Assembly (NCBI RefSeq): GCF_947623445.1 | Contig: NC_135244.1 | Coordinates: forward strand, 19,096,860 to 19,160,859 | Length of the DNA stretch: 64,000 bases | Direction of reading: 5' to 3' | DNA from: Clavelina lepadiformis | Lineage: Eukaryota; Chordata; Ascidiacea; Aplousobranchia; Clavelinidae | In this document: in pieces, positions 13,001 through 25,900 of the stretch | Position numbering within the stretch: position 1 is the first letter of the stretch | Layout of the letters: the number at the start of each line of letters is the position of its first letter | Made by a program: the position numbers and the translations under genes | Notes under the pieces: generated by a model | The model's database searches: none | What the model saw: the letters and a program-made list of their open reading frames with translations, nothing else | Told to the model about the DNA's origin: nothing

Positions 13001-13315
13001 ATGAAATCTACCAGGAACAGCCGCTTCACAGACGCTTTGTTTTCATGTGAACTTAACCACTCAAGTAAAGAGGCAATTGCTGTTGTCAATCGCCACCACG
13101 TTATAACACCCGGTTATGGTGTCGTTGCTGCAGCGAGCTCAATACGTTTTGAATGCTTTAAATCATTTAATAAGATGTGGTTTAGCGTTTGTGAAAAAGT
13201 AATGACGTATTTGCAGATTCATTTAAAGAAATGCGTTGACGTCGTTTTTCATATTACGACCTCTGCTGTTTGTTTAGCCACACCTCTATTAAATTTCCCA
13301 CGCGGATTGGTATAG
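13001..13315 (+). CDS. Hypothetical small protein, weak candidate
   Basis: Reading frame of 104 residues that I do not recognise. What favours it is position. A TATAAAA lies at 12784-12790, the frame opens at the first long ATG downstream, and AATAAA follows 33 bases after the stop (13348-13353). A 20-base motif, GTCATCGCTAYTTCACRTTG, occurs twice between the TATA and the ATG (12829-12848 and 12863-12882). There is no signal peptide, clear domain or cysteine pattern. In DNA of this composition a 104-codon frame can occur by chance, so this could equally be non-coding. Confidence 0.2.
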   Translation: MKSTRNSRFTDALFSCELNHSSKEAIAVVNRHHVITPGYGVVAAASSIRFECFKSFNKMWFSVCEKVMTYLQIHLKKCVDVVFHITTSAVCLATPLLNFPRGLV

Positions 13316-13353
13316 GCTACCACGTTCTGTTTACATGCCACATGTGAAATAAA

Positions 13354-14318
13354 ACTTGGAAAAGATTTTGGTTTCTTTTCTGTGCTGGGTTGCTTTCATA
13401 TGTGTTTAAAATTGTTTGCTTGCAAACGAGACGGTGGTCTGTTGCTTATAATAATAATCAGTGTATTACATAACAATTTAAATTTTTTGCCTATAACATG
13501 TGCGTAGACTTAACCCCGAACGTGGTATAGGCTACATGCATTCAGTAGCTTGCCTTCTTTACGCTTTGCTATATCTTCAGCAATAGCCCTCCACAATACC
13601 CACACACAAGATTTCGATGTTGTTTGTCTTCAGCTATACCCGGTTATGTTAAATAAGTTAGGTTAGCCTATAGTTTCTAAGCTATACTGGAGAATGTAAT
13701 GTTCAGTAAAATAAAACGGTATAGACTAACTGCATGAAATGCTTTATGTTTTTGTAAATAACAATTTTTGTTGAAATGTTATTTTTGCATTCATACCTGT
13801 AGGTAGTATATCAAATATTATTTTATTGCATATTATATATATATTAATATGCTAAAAACGTAGAAAGTAATTTAGCTATCGGTGTGCACGTGCATAGTAT
13901 TAAAAAACAACCTAAAAATGCTTAATTTGCATTGTCTGTGGGCAACCATTGAAAGTAAATCTTGCAAAACATTTATCCTGCCGTGCAGGGTAGGGCCAGC
14001 GTTATCTGCTTGATTTTCTGGTTATGTATTACCCCTGCTTATTTATTCTGACACGAGTAAAGTCAATATGCCTTTTGGTGATTTCTTTTAAAAAGCTGAT
14101 TTTCAGTGCTCTACCGACATGATCTACCTGTTCGTAGTTTTGGAGTTGCTATAATAGATTAACAACATATTGGACTAATCGAAAGAAAACTAGACCCTTG
14201 CTATAAGCTTAGTAGATTAACAACGTCGGCTTTAACTATTTTAGATTTATTCGGATTCGACAAAAACTCTTTCGTTTTGTAACAAATAATTGTAATCCCT
14301 GTTGAAGTTGAAAATACA
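13354..14318. other. Intergenic, no gene seen
   Basis: AT-rich spacer between the small candidate gene and the 14.3-kb MITE. No coding or repeat structure was recognised. Confidence 0.4.
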
Positions 14319-14326
14319 GTTATAAG

Positions 14327-14484
14327 CGGTGGTGGGATTCAGCTAGTTCTTGGAATTTTAATGACCTCCGCGAACCGGTTGTTAACAAGCGTATGTATAG
14401 GTCTATGTGTATATCGGGTCCGGGACAATATGGCATGCCGCTAGTGAGAGAACCGGATGTTAAAATATTTGAATCCCACCACTG
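14327..14484. mobile_element. hAT-type MITE, 158 bp
   Basis: The left end reads CGGTGGTGGGATTC and the right end GAATCCCACCACTG, so the terminal inverted repeats match over 14 bases with one difference. Perfect 8-bp target duplications GTTATAAG flank it (14319-14326 and 14485-14492). CAGTGGTGGGATTC is a familiar hAT terminus. At 158 bp it can hold no transposase, and the near-perfect duplication suggests a fairly recent insertion. Confidence 0.88.
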
Positions 14485-14936
14485 GTTATAAGTGAACAGG
14501 ACTAAACGAACTAAATCCTATAGGTTTATAACTTGAATAAAAATCAAAAACGCCATGTAAGCTTATAGACAAATTAGACACCAATAACAAAAACCATAAA
14601 ATATGCAAAGATGTTTGTTGGTCTCCGCTTTACCAAAAAGATGTAGGTCTACTGTAATCCGGTTCAACATTGTAGGCTAAATGTCTAAGCTGATGCACTC
14701 TTGACAAACTTGATACCACAAGAATTTACAACTCTCGCTAGTGGTCGCTGGGATCCAATTGTACGTCTACAACGCTTTTATGCATATAGCACTTTCAAAA
14801 ATGAACATTTTCCCACTTGAAATTATCCCCAAATTGTAATTAATAACAAATGTAAACAACACATCTGAAGTAAAATGCAAAACAAGAAAATTCCAAATAA
14901 CAAAAATTTGACAATAACCCCAAAGAGGTTCTAGGT

Positions 14937-15306
14937 CGATTCAACCCACGGACGATTCAACCCCGGACGATTCAACCCACGGACGATTCAACCCACGGGC
15001 CTTCCAACACACGGACCTTTCAAACCACGGACTATTCAACCCACTGACCTTCCAACCCACGGATCTTTCAAACCACGGACCATTCAACCAATGCAATTCA
15101 ATTCAACTGGCGGACGATTCAACCCAGGACCTTGCAACCCACGAACCTTACAACCCGCGGACGATTCAACCTACGGATCTTTAAACTTACGGACAATTCA
15201 ACCCATGGACGATTCAACCGCGGACGATTCAACCCAGGACCATTCAAACCACTGACGATTCAACCCACGGACGAATCAACCCACGGACGAATCAACTGGC
15301 TGACGA
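14937..15306. repeat. 16-bp minisatellite, about 23 units
   Basis: Tandem array with consensus GGACGATTCAACCCAC. Units vary by single substitutions (CGATTC, CTTTCA, CCATTC, CGAATC) and small indels. The left-hand units keep the consensus well and the centre is more degraded. The array gives a short open frame on the plus strand, but its repetitive translation is a by-product. No gene surrounds it. Confidence 0.9.
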
Positions 15307-16938
15307 ACAGAGTATTCTTGTGAAAGTGTGGAATTGTAACCAGTGGTATAGGTGTATTATATTGCTGTACTGGCATTGCATAATATAGTATGACTAGGCT
15401 ATTCAAGATGTAATGGGTGGTCATTGTATTCTGTCACAGTAGGCACAGTATTTGTATTAGGTCGTTAGAAAATTTTTAAATTATTGATTTAGCCTAATAC
15501 AGTCGGAATACCGTTCAAACGTAGCTGAAGTTGACTGAGCTAATATTTTACGGTACGCTCTCATGTCGCGCGGAAAAATGCTCTTCAAGAAAGAAATCGA
15601 GTCTGTCCCAGCTTGTCTCTAAAAAAGTTTGTTGACACTCAGCGGACAAAAAAGAAATAATATCGCAATGGAAGCGGGCGACACTGAGCAATCATGATGT
15701 CAATAATAAAAAAGAACATTGGAGGTGTTCCTTTAATCTCAGTATCGCTGCCGCATGTGGTGGTTGCTACAGAAGCCACCATAGTTTTGTTGTCGGTATG
15801 GGCTAGCGGGAATGTCAAGCATGGCTATGAAGTAAAGTTCTTATTATGAGGGCTAACGTGTTTTGTCGTCTCTATTTTGACAGCTACCTGAACATGGAGT
15901 ACATATGGAAAAACGAAGTTGTTATTTTCACCGCAGATTGCAGCGTCGTTCTGTTAAATTTAGGCTACCGGTTAGTTACTAGGCTGTGAGTTTGATTAAG
16001 ATTTTTAGGTGCTACATTAGGGTTTGGTTGATATGTGTACGGGAATGTGATAACTTTCAAGTTAGGTTAACAGTTTAGCGAAAAAAAAGTGTGTAATGTC
16101 TTGGATACAAATATTTCCGGTAACATAAAATAGCCTACCGTCTGACTGTACTGAAATCTGGAAATAGACACTTTCAATTCTGCAATTTGTTTGATGGCGC
16201 ATTACAATACTATGCCACTGTAACGTAGTAATAAGTTACGGTCATTATCAATTTCATATGGTTGTACACTTTTGGACCAAACAACTTTTTGTGTTGGTGT
16301 TGTGTCTGTACATTATAGCCAGCAGATAGCCTACCCCTGCACTCTCAATTCCAAATTTTAAGATGAGTGCAATGTACACTGATAAAGAATTTATTTTGTC
16401 ATAAGCTCTTTTATAGCACCTAGTATACATGTGCACAATCACAGGATGCCTTTGTATACCAGACCCCAGCTACTCAAACTTTGAAGTCATCTGGCATGTT
16501 TTTGCACTTGTATACTAGACCCCTGTATTACTTTCTAACTCCTTTCCATTCAGGGCTTCATGTTGGAGGGCAAAAGTAAATGAGTCTATTTTCACGACTT
16601 GACACTGACTGAGCAAACCTGAACCTGAAAATGGGTCTAAAATTTCACAGGTTTATAACTATGTAAGTTTTTAGTCTGCCTTCTCAAAGTTTTTTTCTTG
16701 TCATACAAAATTCAAATTTGTAACAGAATTGCTTTGATGAAGTGTTGTGGTGTGATGTGTTATAGCTGTAGGCCTATAGGCATATAATTTGTTATTTGCA
16801 TTTCGAAAAGTTTCTTATCTTACATTTATCCCACATTTATTCTCCTAGTTTAATTTTTTAATGGTACTGCCAAGATTATGGCCATGTTATTGTAAATTAA
16901 CAGTAACTAAAACATAGCTCCGGATGGATGGATGAAGG
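15307..16938. other. Upstream region of the TTC41-like gene
   Basis: 1.6 kb without a supported gene. A near-duplicate of 16 bases, TTGTATACYAGACCCC, occurs at about 16451 and 16507. The last 100 bases contain a small GGATGGATGGATGAAGGATGG run just before the next gene's start codon. No TATA box was recognised, and a 5' untranslated exon could lie here. Confidence 0.4.
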
Positions 16939-19900
16939 ATGGTAAAAATTAAGGAGCAGTTGATTCTTGATGCCTCCTTACTGGCAGACAAAGGAGAGAC
17001 GTTTTTAAGAAAAGAAGAATTAAAATCTTCCACCAGCACACTTAATTATCAAAAGCCTGTCTGTCCATACATAAGTAGCACTTTCGTAGACCTGGAAGAG
17101 GAATTTAAGCATTTGCATACTCATACATTTGTTCAACTCAATGAACTGTGCAATAAGCATGGAAGCTATTTTGCACCACTTGACCATCGTCGCACTGCAC
17201 TTGATTTCAGATCATCTTCGGATTTTATTCTCAAAACTGCACTTGACAATGTTATTTCTTCAGCTCCTTTCTTCATGTGTGTAGTTGGAAACCACTATGG
17301 GCTTCATAAAGCTCCGGACTCTGACCTTTTACCTGCATCTACTTCGTATGTTGCAGTGTCAAGCCAGACCAATCTTTCACTAATGGATCGTAACTTGTTA
17401 GCAGCTGCAAATCATGGTTATCCCTGGGTTCTGGAAGAGCAATTTCAGATGTGCAGCATGATGGAGCTGGAAGTGATTTTGGCTTGTTTTGCTCTTGAGC
17501 ATGACTTCCCAAAATATAGCTTTATCTACATTAAAGATTGTTACCATAACTACCTCCATAAAGAAAATAATCTGCTCAGCGCATCAAACATAATAGACGA
17601 TTCGGACTTGGACAATTTTTTTGAAGTTGAAAGTGTATATGCTCAAGATCGATTGAATGATCTCAAACGGAGAATTGTCAACAAGGGTCTAACTGTAAAA
17701 TTTTTCACTTCAAAAGAAGATCTGGGAAACCTGATTCTTCAAGACTGGTCCGAAGTTATCTTAAGTCTTTTACCCAAGCCTTCACTCTATTTTGAGCAAG
17801 GTAGTGTATGCGGGATACTTATTTATTTGTTATGATTTTGGTAAATTATGCAAGTACAGAAGTGTAAGGGGAATGTTTTAGTCTTCAGTCATAATTTCGC
17901 ATTATTGTTGTGAAATCTAGCGGTATGAGCGTAGTTTAACCTGCACTAACACCGGGGTAATTTTAAATATAAAGTTTATGTGTTACTTGGAGCAATAATT
18001 AAATCAATTAAATGACTCAAAAACTGTACTGTTGTAGTGGACTGGGCTTATTAGTAGTGTAGAGTTTTTATGCTATTGTTAACAGAAACATTCCTCTTGG
18101 GTTGACAATAGGGATTTAAACTATAAGCTATGAATGGTCAGGCTGCTAATGTTTGCCATTGTTTATATCAATGGCACAAAGTTCATTTTAAAAAGATTGA
18201 GTAATAGGTTTTTTCAATTAGATTCACTGGCCCATCGACTAAAGTTCTTTCAATAATGGAAATTTAAAGCTACCACTGTAAGAGATAGCATTAAGGTATT
18301 ACACTTCTTTTGTGTAGCCGGTCCATTCGCTATCAATTGACGTCTGAACCACAACAGTAACCCTTTAATAGTGGGCACCATTTATCAGCTGATTTGTGAA
18401 CAATTGTTACATATATATACATTATGTTGTAAAGGTGATGATATTCATACCCAATTATGGTCAATACAATCTCTGCTACCAAAAATTCAACAAAAGTTTC
18501 TCGAATATGACGGGCTGAAGCAGCTCGAATTTGAACTAACAAAGCATGCCCTTTCCATTGCTGGTTTTAATAGCAGCGTTACCTTTTCCACAAATGATCA
18601 AGGTAGGAAGTACTGTTGACATAAGTCAGAATATTGCACAAATATTTTTGGATATATTTTTTGGCAGAAAGTAAAATGTACAGCGAAGATGCTATGTCTG
18701 TCAATGGGTTTAAACTTGGTGATGGTATTTTTTCTACTTCATCATCATTCATCCATTCTATCAAGTTGGTCTATTACTCTTTACAGACATATATTTTTAA
18801 TAATAAAATGTAATTGTTTTTAATTTAAGTTTATACATGTAACTTATGTCAATTGTGGCCAAATTGTATAGTATTCCAATATCTTGAGTATCACTTCAGC
18901 ATTTTGAGTGCCACTTGTGGTTTGCCAATAACCAAAGTAATAATGCTTCAGTGTTTATATAGGCCATTCATTTTGGCTATTCAAACACTCCACCTTTTTA
19001 AGTGTTTGGACATCGAATAAAGACCAAAACCTGTAATTTTGATTCGGTTGAATCATATAATTGAGCTAAAAGCATTACATACCTATGCAAGATTTGGCTT
19101 ATATACTGATATATAATGCTTTGTGGGAATGCACTTTTTGCCAGAGACACATTTAATGTGCCACGTGTGCAAAAATTACCAACATTTCTGCATGATTAGT
19201 TCAAGGGGGTTACCCGAATCACATGAAACAGAACAAAGAATTTTTACATTGGTCGGTGATCCTGGCACTGGAAAGACTGCATTAATTGCACATTGGCTTC
19301 ATAAATTTCAAAGGCAAAACCCAGATTTGTTGGTGAGTGATTTCTTTTGACACAGCTTTCACTTTATCCATGCTGTAAGAGCTGTAGTTTTAAGAGTTAC
19401 AATTTTACGCAATGTATTAATACATATAGTATCCGTCTTTAAATGTGCAATTGCATGTATATATGTCTTAAAACCACAGTTTGATGTTATTTTTAACATG
19501 ACGTTTTTAGGTAAGTGTTTTTTATAGATAATATCGGCTTTTATTGGTTCTTCCTACCTCAGCTATGATATAACATCATTCTGTAGAAGATGTATCCGAA
19601 CTTTACGGGAAAAATATTATGACACAACGTGAGCAGATTTACATTAGTGTATAATAGCCAAGGTTACCAAGGTTTCCTTTGTCTAAGATTACTTTCTTTA
19701 AACCAAATATTTCATCTGCAGTAGTATGCCCGGTGATCTTTTGTCAGATGTGGAATCGTATGCCGGGTTATGCGACACTTTTGCCTCTTCGTTAAGCTTA
19801 GTTCCATGTCTTCTGGTTATTGATGGTGTTAACAGCTTGCGGCATGCCATGAGTGAAGATATTGGATCCGTCAAAGGTAATTTCTTTTCTTCCTTTGCTT

Positions 19901-22900
19901 TTGCCACCTGACATAGCAGCATAACCAGCATCAGCACCATGTTGTTTTGTTAGTAATTTTCACTGGTAAGTACTCTGGTGATTAAAATCGAGACACGCAT
20001 TTGTTCTGGCCGCACCGCTGCTGTCATGGGCCATGCCGAAAGTTTAGGCGTCAGTGCGACCCGTTAGGTGGATTATACATAAAATACAGAGCTGCAAGCA
20101 GCCTTGCTAGATTTCTAACCTCATCCCCGACGCCGATTCTCACCCCACCGGACTGTGGTGGTCAAGGACGGCATGGGTATCGCTCGACCGCCCGTGTGCC
20201 GGCGTGAGCCACCACCAGACCCAGACGAAGATGATTAGAATTTAAACATTTTATGTTGTTAATATTGTTTACTACAATTCTTTCAAAATGTCTACATTCG
20301 TCATTATAAATGTTGCTAAAATTACCATTTAATTCGATTAGGCCTTTCCTGGTTGCCGAAAGTAATTCCTTCAAACTGCCGGATTATCTTGAGCACTGGA
20401 CCTGCCGATCTCTCGCTTAAAACGTTGCAGGGCAGAGATGACGTCATAGTCTACAAAATGAACTCTATTGACCTCATGACAAGAAAACGAATGTTTGCGA
20501 ACTATTACAGAAAAGACGGTAAGCTATTTTAGTTAATACAGTATATGAAGCTGCATTTGAAAAGCACATTTCAAATAGCTTTTTAATTCCTGTTCTGTGT
20601 CTTTATGGCCGCCAAATTTTAAATTGTCAAGTGAACTATCTTTTTATGTTTTATTTCTTTTTATCTGTTTGTTTATTTTCTATTTTCCCATTAGTTGCAA
20701 ATATCTTGGGCCGAGATCTCATCGAGAAAATTTGGATGAATCGACTGAGCGAACGACCTTTATTCCTGGTCACGCTTTCCGATTTGCTCCGATCTTGTAG
20801 AAACATGCGAGAGATGGAACAAGTCATTGACAAATGTTCGGCGTTCCGTGCTTTCAGGTACAACGCTTGTGATAAAAGCAGCAAAGGATTTCTTATTTGA
20901 CTTCACATATTTTCTGTCGTCACTTATCAAATTTTTTTGTGTAGAAGTCTTACACACAACCATAGATGGTGACAGTTCTCCTATATTTATATTTAAAGGG
21001 ACTTTTGGCGCTCTGTCTTTCATCTTTGGAGTCGCCGTTACAGCTGGAGCAAAAATTCCTCCGGGCAGCCGGGATCGATACGTCATCGGTCAAACGCGGC
21101 GGGTTGGGTAGCCGACGCTCTAAAATTAATCGCCACTTCGCGACGTGGTCTAACCGTGGCGGAAATTCTCCACACTCTTTTCTTAATTGGATATAGAAGT
21201 CGTGCCACTGTCACTCCTGAGGACTGGTATATGTTTGCGGTAATAAAACAAATTTTGCTTTATCTAGAAGCAGCGATTGTGTGTATTGCTTTGCTGGTTC
21301 AAGTAATGTTAGGAACATAAAAGTACTATGCTTGCCCTGTTCGTGTTTTTTTTGTACATATTGGTATGGTTATATTAGTAACGCAGTAGTGTATTTACCG
21401 TAAGGCAATATCCCTCTTTGTATTGTTCCTGTCTAGTTACCAGTTAATACAACTAATATTAGGTTATTAGATTAAGTGACCACAGAAACGTGTGCACCAA
21501 TAATACCAAAGTCTACCGTGTTGGGGAAGGCTCCAAATATAATGGGGTCGAATCTGCCGCGGTAAGCTTTAATTTAACCTTAGAAACTTTATTTTGAAAC
21601 GCCCGCGTTTTTTTAGTCGGCAGCTGGCGCTGCGCTTCGTACCGGTCACGATGGGCTTATATCTGTCGCTCATAACGAAGCTAAGTTGGCTCTGGAACAT
21701 TTTCTGTTGGGTTCTGGGAAATTCTCATCCACCAGCTCGGCATCAAGGTCTTGGAATTCTTTGACGTGTCGTCATTAGTAATGAAAGTTGAAACTATTAA
21801 AGTTTATGTTGACCTCATACTTAGTTTGATCAGTATTGAAATGTTGATAGTATATTCTTGCTGATAGTATAAGCACAGTTTGGACCAATGCCCCTGACGT
21901 TTTTGTAAACTTCGCACTTGTTTTCACAGTCACGTGGACAGCGTCAGACAACAGTATCACAATCTTTTGTCGTCATATTTCCTCAAATACGGTTCATTGA
22001 AGGGGAAACTCTACGAGCTACCCTGGCACCTCCAGCAGGCCAAAGATTGGCTCATGCTCTCCCAAGTTCTATGCAAGCCCAGGTAGAAAACTTTGGACGG
22101 TTGCAGATTCTTTTTGAGTCCCTTCCTCGCTCCTAAAGCGACACCATGCGGGACCGAGACATGCTGCAAAAGCGAGGATGATAAAAATTAAAGCTTTTTC
22201 GTTACTTTGTTTTATCATTGGTATCCTTTTTACGTTGGCAGATTCTTTTTGGCGATGTGCGAGGAGTCTATCTACAACGGTGGACTGTACTTAGATCTCG
22301 TTTCCTATTGGAAGGATCTTATCAGACACGACTTTAACCTGAACCATTCTCTAAAGGTACGTTGATTGCGGATGATGTTTAAGGATTTGTGATTTCCTGA
22401 CGAGTATTCTCGCGCAGCCGAACCTACCGCCATGGACGTAGGATGTGCAAATAATGCAACTATAGATATCTTAATTGACACATATTTTCTGTGTCAAGTT
22501 CACTTAGCAAACAAGTACGATCTGAAAATGCTTAATTTTTTTATTGGTTGTTATGTAGATGCAAGTGATTTAACTTATTTCACCACATACTCTTATTCAT
22601 TTAACTTGTTTCATCACATTAGATAACTTCTAACTTAATAAATCCCTCACTTAACTCACTTCCAAATAAGGTCATGATCGAGCAAGCCACGGAGGAGCCT
22701 GAAGTTATCCTGGAAGACAGACACGAGCTCTCCCGGCGTCCGAGCGCAGCCACTCAGCTCACGCACGAAGGAGGAGGAGGAGGAGGAAGGAAGTTGACGT
22801 TGATGGCAAGTCAGCTTCGAGCGCCCTCCATGATCATTGTGACGCAACACGACGATCATCCGATGTCCCTCTACCGGAGCACAGAGGAGAGTAGATCGGA

Positions 22901-25900
22901 GACGGAGGACAGGGACTTCAGCGAGACCGAGAGCTGCCACTTCTTCCTCACTGAGACTGAAATTGATCATCATCTCTTAGTAGGAGGTGAATTAAAACTT
23001 CCGTCAGTTTATCATTCTATGGTGAACAACGACGATAGAAAAATTATCTCGCAGCGGAATAATTGAATATTTTATATGATGTTTATGTTAGTAATCAATA
23101 GCATAACCAAAAGGAACTCAATAAGTAACATATTCCATGAAGCGGATAATCTGATGCTATTGATGGATAGATTGTACCAGACTTTACCTTTCCAGGGTGG
23201 ACCCCGGCTGAAGACGACCCTGAAACCCTCGTGGATTCTTCCCCCCTTAACCCCGATGAAATGGCAAACTTGTACGTGAAGATTGCCTGGCTTATTACGC
23301 AACTCGGTAAACAGTTTTCATGTGATGGAGACAACGCAGCTGACGAGGCGTTTGAATTTTTACAAAATGTAAGGCAATAAAGTTTGTTTCGAACTGCGTA
23401 TGTGTATGTATTGGTTATGTAGCAGCGGTGCGGGATGGACCAGTATTTATTACTGCGTAGGTGTACCGTATTTATAAAACGCACTTTAAGGCATTTAAAA
23501 TCACTGAAATGTCAACCTGTACGGCGAACCAATGCCTTGTTAACTAAATTCAGTTATTCTCGTTGCAGTCTCACCCACTTTCGAGTTCCCAGCGGTTCAC
23601 CTTGATCCAGTTGACCGTGATGGAATGCAAACATGGCAAGCAATCGAGTTGCGACAAGATCGAGCAAGCTCTTGAAATGTTCCAATACATCAAGGCAGCC
23701 ATTTTTGACTTGTCTTTTGCTGAGAAGCGCCAGTTACAAGAATCAAAAGGTGGTTACCATTAATTCGCTATATCGGCGCAGTAGCGTTGTGGTTTGAGCG
23801 CTGGGAACGCAGTAATGCAGCCCCAGTTGTATATTTGTCGTCAAGCAAGTTTTTGTCCTTTATCCGGACAAGTATTTAATTGAAATAAAATGTGGTTTTT
23901 TTCAGGATTTCTTTTCCTTCAACTCGCCCGTCACTGTATCACAAAAGCAGAGTTTGATGAAGCCCACAAGCTTATATTGGTGAAATTAAAACGTTTTCTA
24001 ACAGACACTGACCCTTTGTTTATAGTAAAGCGGGTGATATTAATTGTCTTCGTGGTGTTTAGGACTCGTTTGATATTTCGAAGAAAAGCAATAACGTCTG
24101 CGGCAAAGCGCACGCAATTTGGGCGCTGGGCAAGCTACTTTTTGCCCAAGGTAAGTTCACGGTCTTCATGTGAAGCAGATTCACTGATTTCAGTTTTTCT
24201 TGTCGGGTTTTTGGAGTCACCTCTCTGATGATAATTTTTTGGAGTCACCTCTCCGCGTGGCATTTTAGAAAACGTTTTAAAATATTATTGCGTTATTTGT
24301 CTGCAAATGTAAGGTAGTAACCTAAACTTAAACAACTGACTTTTCGTAGGCTTATTAGACCAAGCGCAAACCATGTATACTAAAGCTTTCACATCCTTCT
24401 TAAAGTGGTATGGAAGTATGAACACCTTTGTTGCTGATATACTGGTCGACATAGGTCGGCTTTTTACAGCTGCAATTCAACAAGATAGGTGAGTAAAAAC
24501 ATTTTTTGTTGCTGTAAATTGCAAGTAGCCACTCCTTTTCAACACTTGTGACTTTAAAAATGCTCTGATGCGGCCTCTCGTATTGTGTCGTCACAATACG
24601 AGTAATGTTACCTCTGAAATTAGAAATATTGCCTTTTATATAAGCGGGTGTTTCAACCGTTCTGCCTGTACAGACTTAACCAACGCAGAGCAATGTTAGC
24701 TTACAAACAAGCGCTGGAAATTCTTGAATTCAACAAGAAACCAGTAGAAGCTGCCTTTGTAACAACAAGACTTGGTAAGTTGTTTGACGAAGTACGGCGC
24801 TGTTCATTTATTTTTAAATAAAATTTGAGCAAAAGCTTCTAGCATGACCTGGCCGTGGTATTTAGTTTCCTAGTAAGTTTAGGTACAGATTTTATAGTGA
24901 TACCGTTATTTTTCTTTTAAATGAGATCATTTAGGAACTATTTAAGTAACAAACGAATCGTTTACACGCTGCTTAAGCCTCCGTTGGTTTAGGTGAGCTT
25001 CTATTAGATGAAGGTTCCTTCCGAAGCAAATACGAAGCGCGCAACTGCTTCGAAAAATCTTTTGACGTCTTTGTCACCAACCGATTGCCACAAAAATCGC
25101 AAATTCGTCAAACTGCCCGGTGAGCCTTTGAAGTGTAATTTTAAGTATTAACGTATAATACAAGTATAACCCGGTCTGCATTCGCAGTATAATTTTCTTA
25201 AGTGAACATCTAGTTTTGGGCAAATATCATGTTTAACTTGTTACAATGCAGCAAATATAAACAAGTATCAAGCGATCTGAGGTCGGGGAGGTTTTGCCAC
25301 GGTCGAGGGAAGTCAGCTGATCAGCGCACAGCCGATCGACCTTACAGCGCCCTCTCGTGGCACTCGAAAGATCTGAACCGGATCGTGGGTAATAACCGTG
25401 AAGGGGCGATATCATGCCGAGATGAAAAGGTAGGAGTTTTAACGAGGCTGCGTGGAATTCAGATGCTGTGTATATTTTGTAAGGGTAATAATATTATTGT
25501 CGAAAGAGTTAGCGGTGGTTTCCAACTTGGGGTCCGTGCGTTTGGCGCAGGGGTCCATGGGTTATACTTTAACTCCTCAAAAAAACCTATTAAATAACAA
25601 TATTGAAGTTGGAGGCCCTCGAAAAAGAATGTTTTACAGCTTGGGTTTCCCAAGTGGGGTAAAGGTTGGGAACCGCTTCAGCTGATGAATTCAAACCTGA
25701 AGCCTGTTAACATAATACAGTCAAATACAGTGTACATTCCACTTAAGACAGTAAAATGTCTTCCGGGTGGTTGGTACACAGAAAGTCGGATCATGGACCA
25801 AGTCGCTGACCCCACTGCATTACTTCGAGTGAAACTGATCTAGGATGAAAAAAATCATTTAATTTGATTCGAGCTCCGAAGTATTGATCGGCCAATTTAC

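Noticed and set aside
20945-20968. 24-base mini-exon before exon 8 of the TTC41-like gene
   Set aside because: It would leave an intron of only 30 bases. Joining 20857 directly to 20999 keeps the frame and is simpler.
23765-23890. Possible tRNA-derived SINE fragment in intron 14 of the TTC41-like gene
   Set aside because: A TAGCGTTGTGG resembles box A only loosely and no box B follows, so it was not annotated.
24033-24062. Longer version of exon 15 ending at 24032
   Set aside because: It would require a 30-base intron. The donor at 23980 gives an 83-base intron in the same phase.
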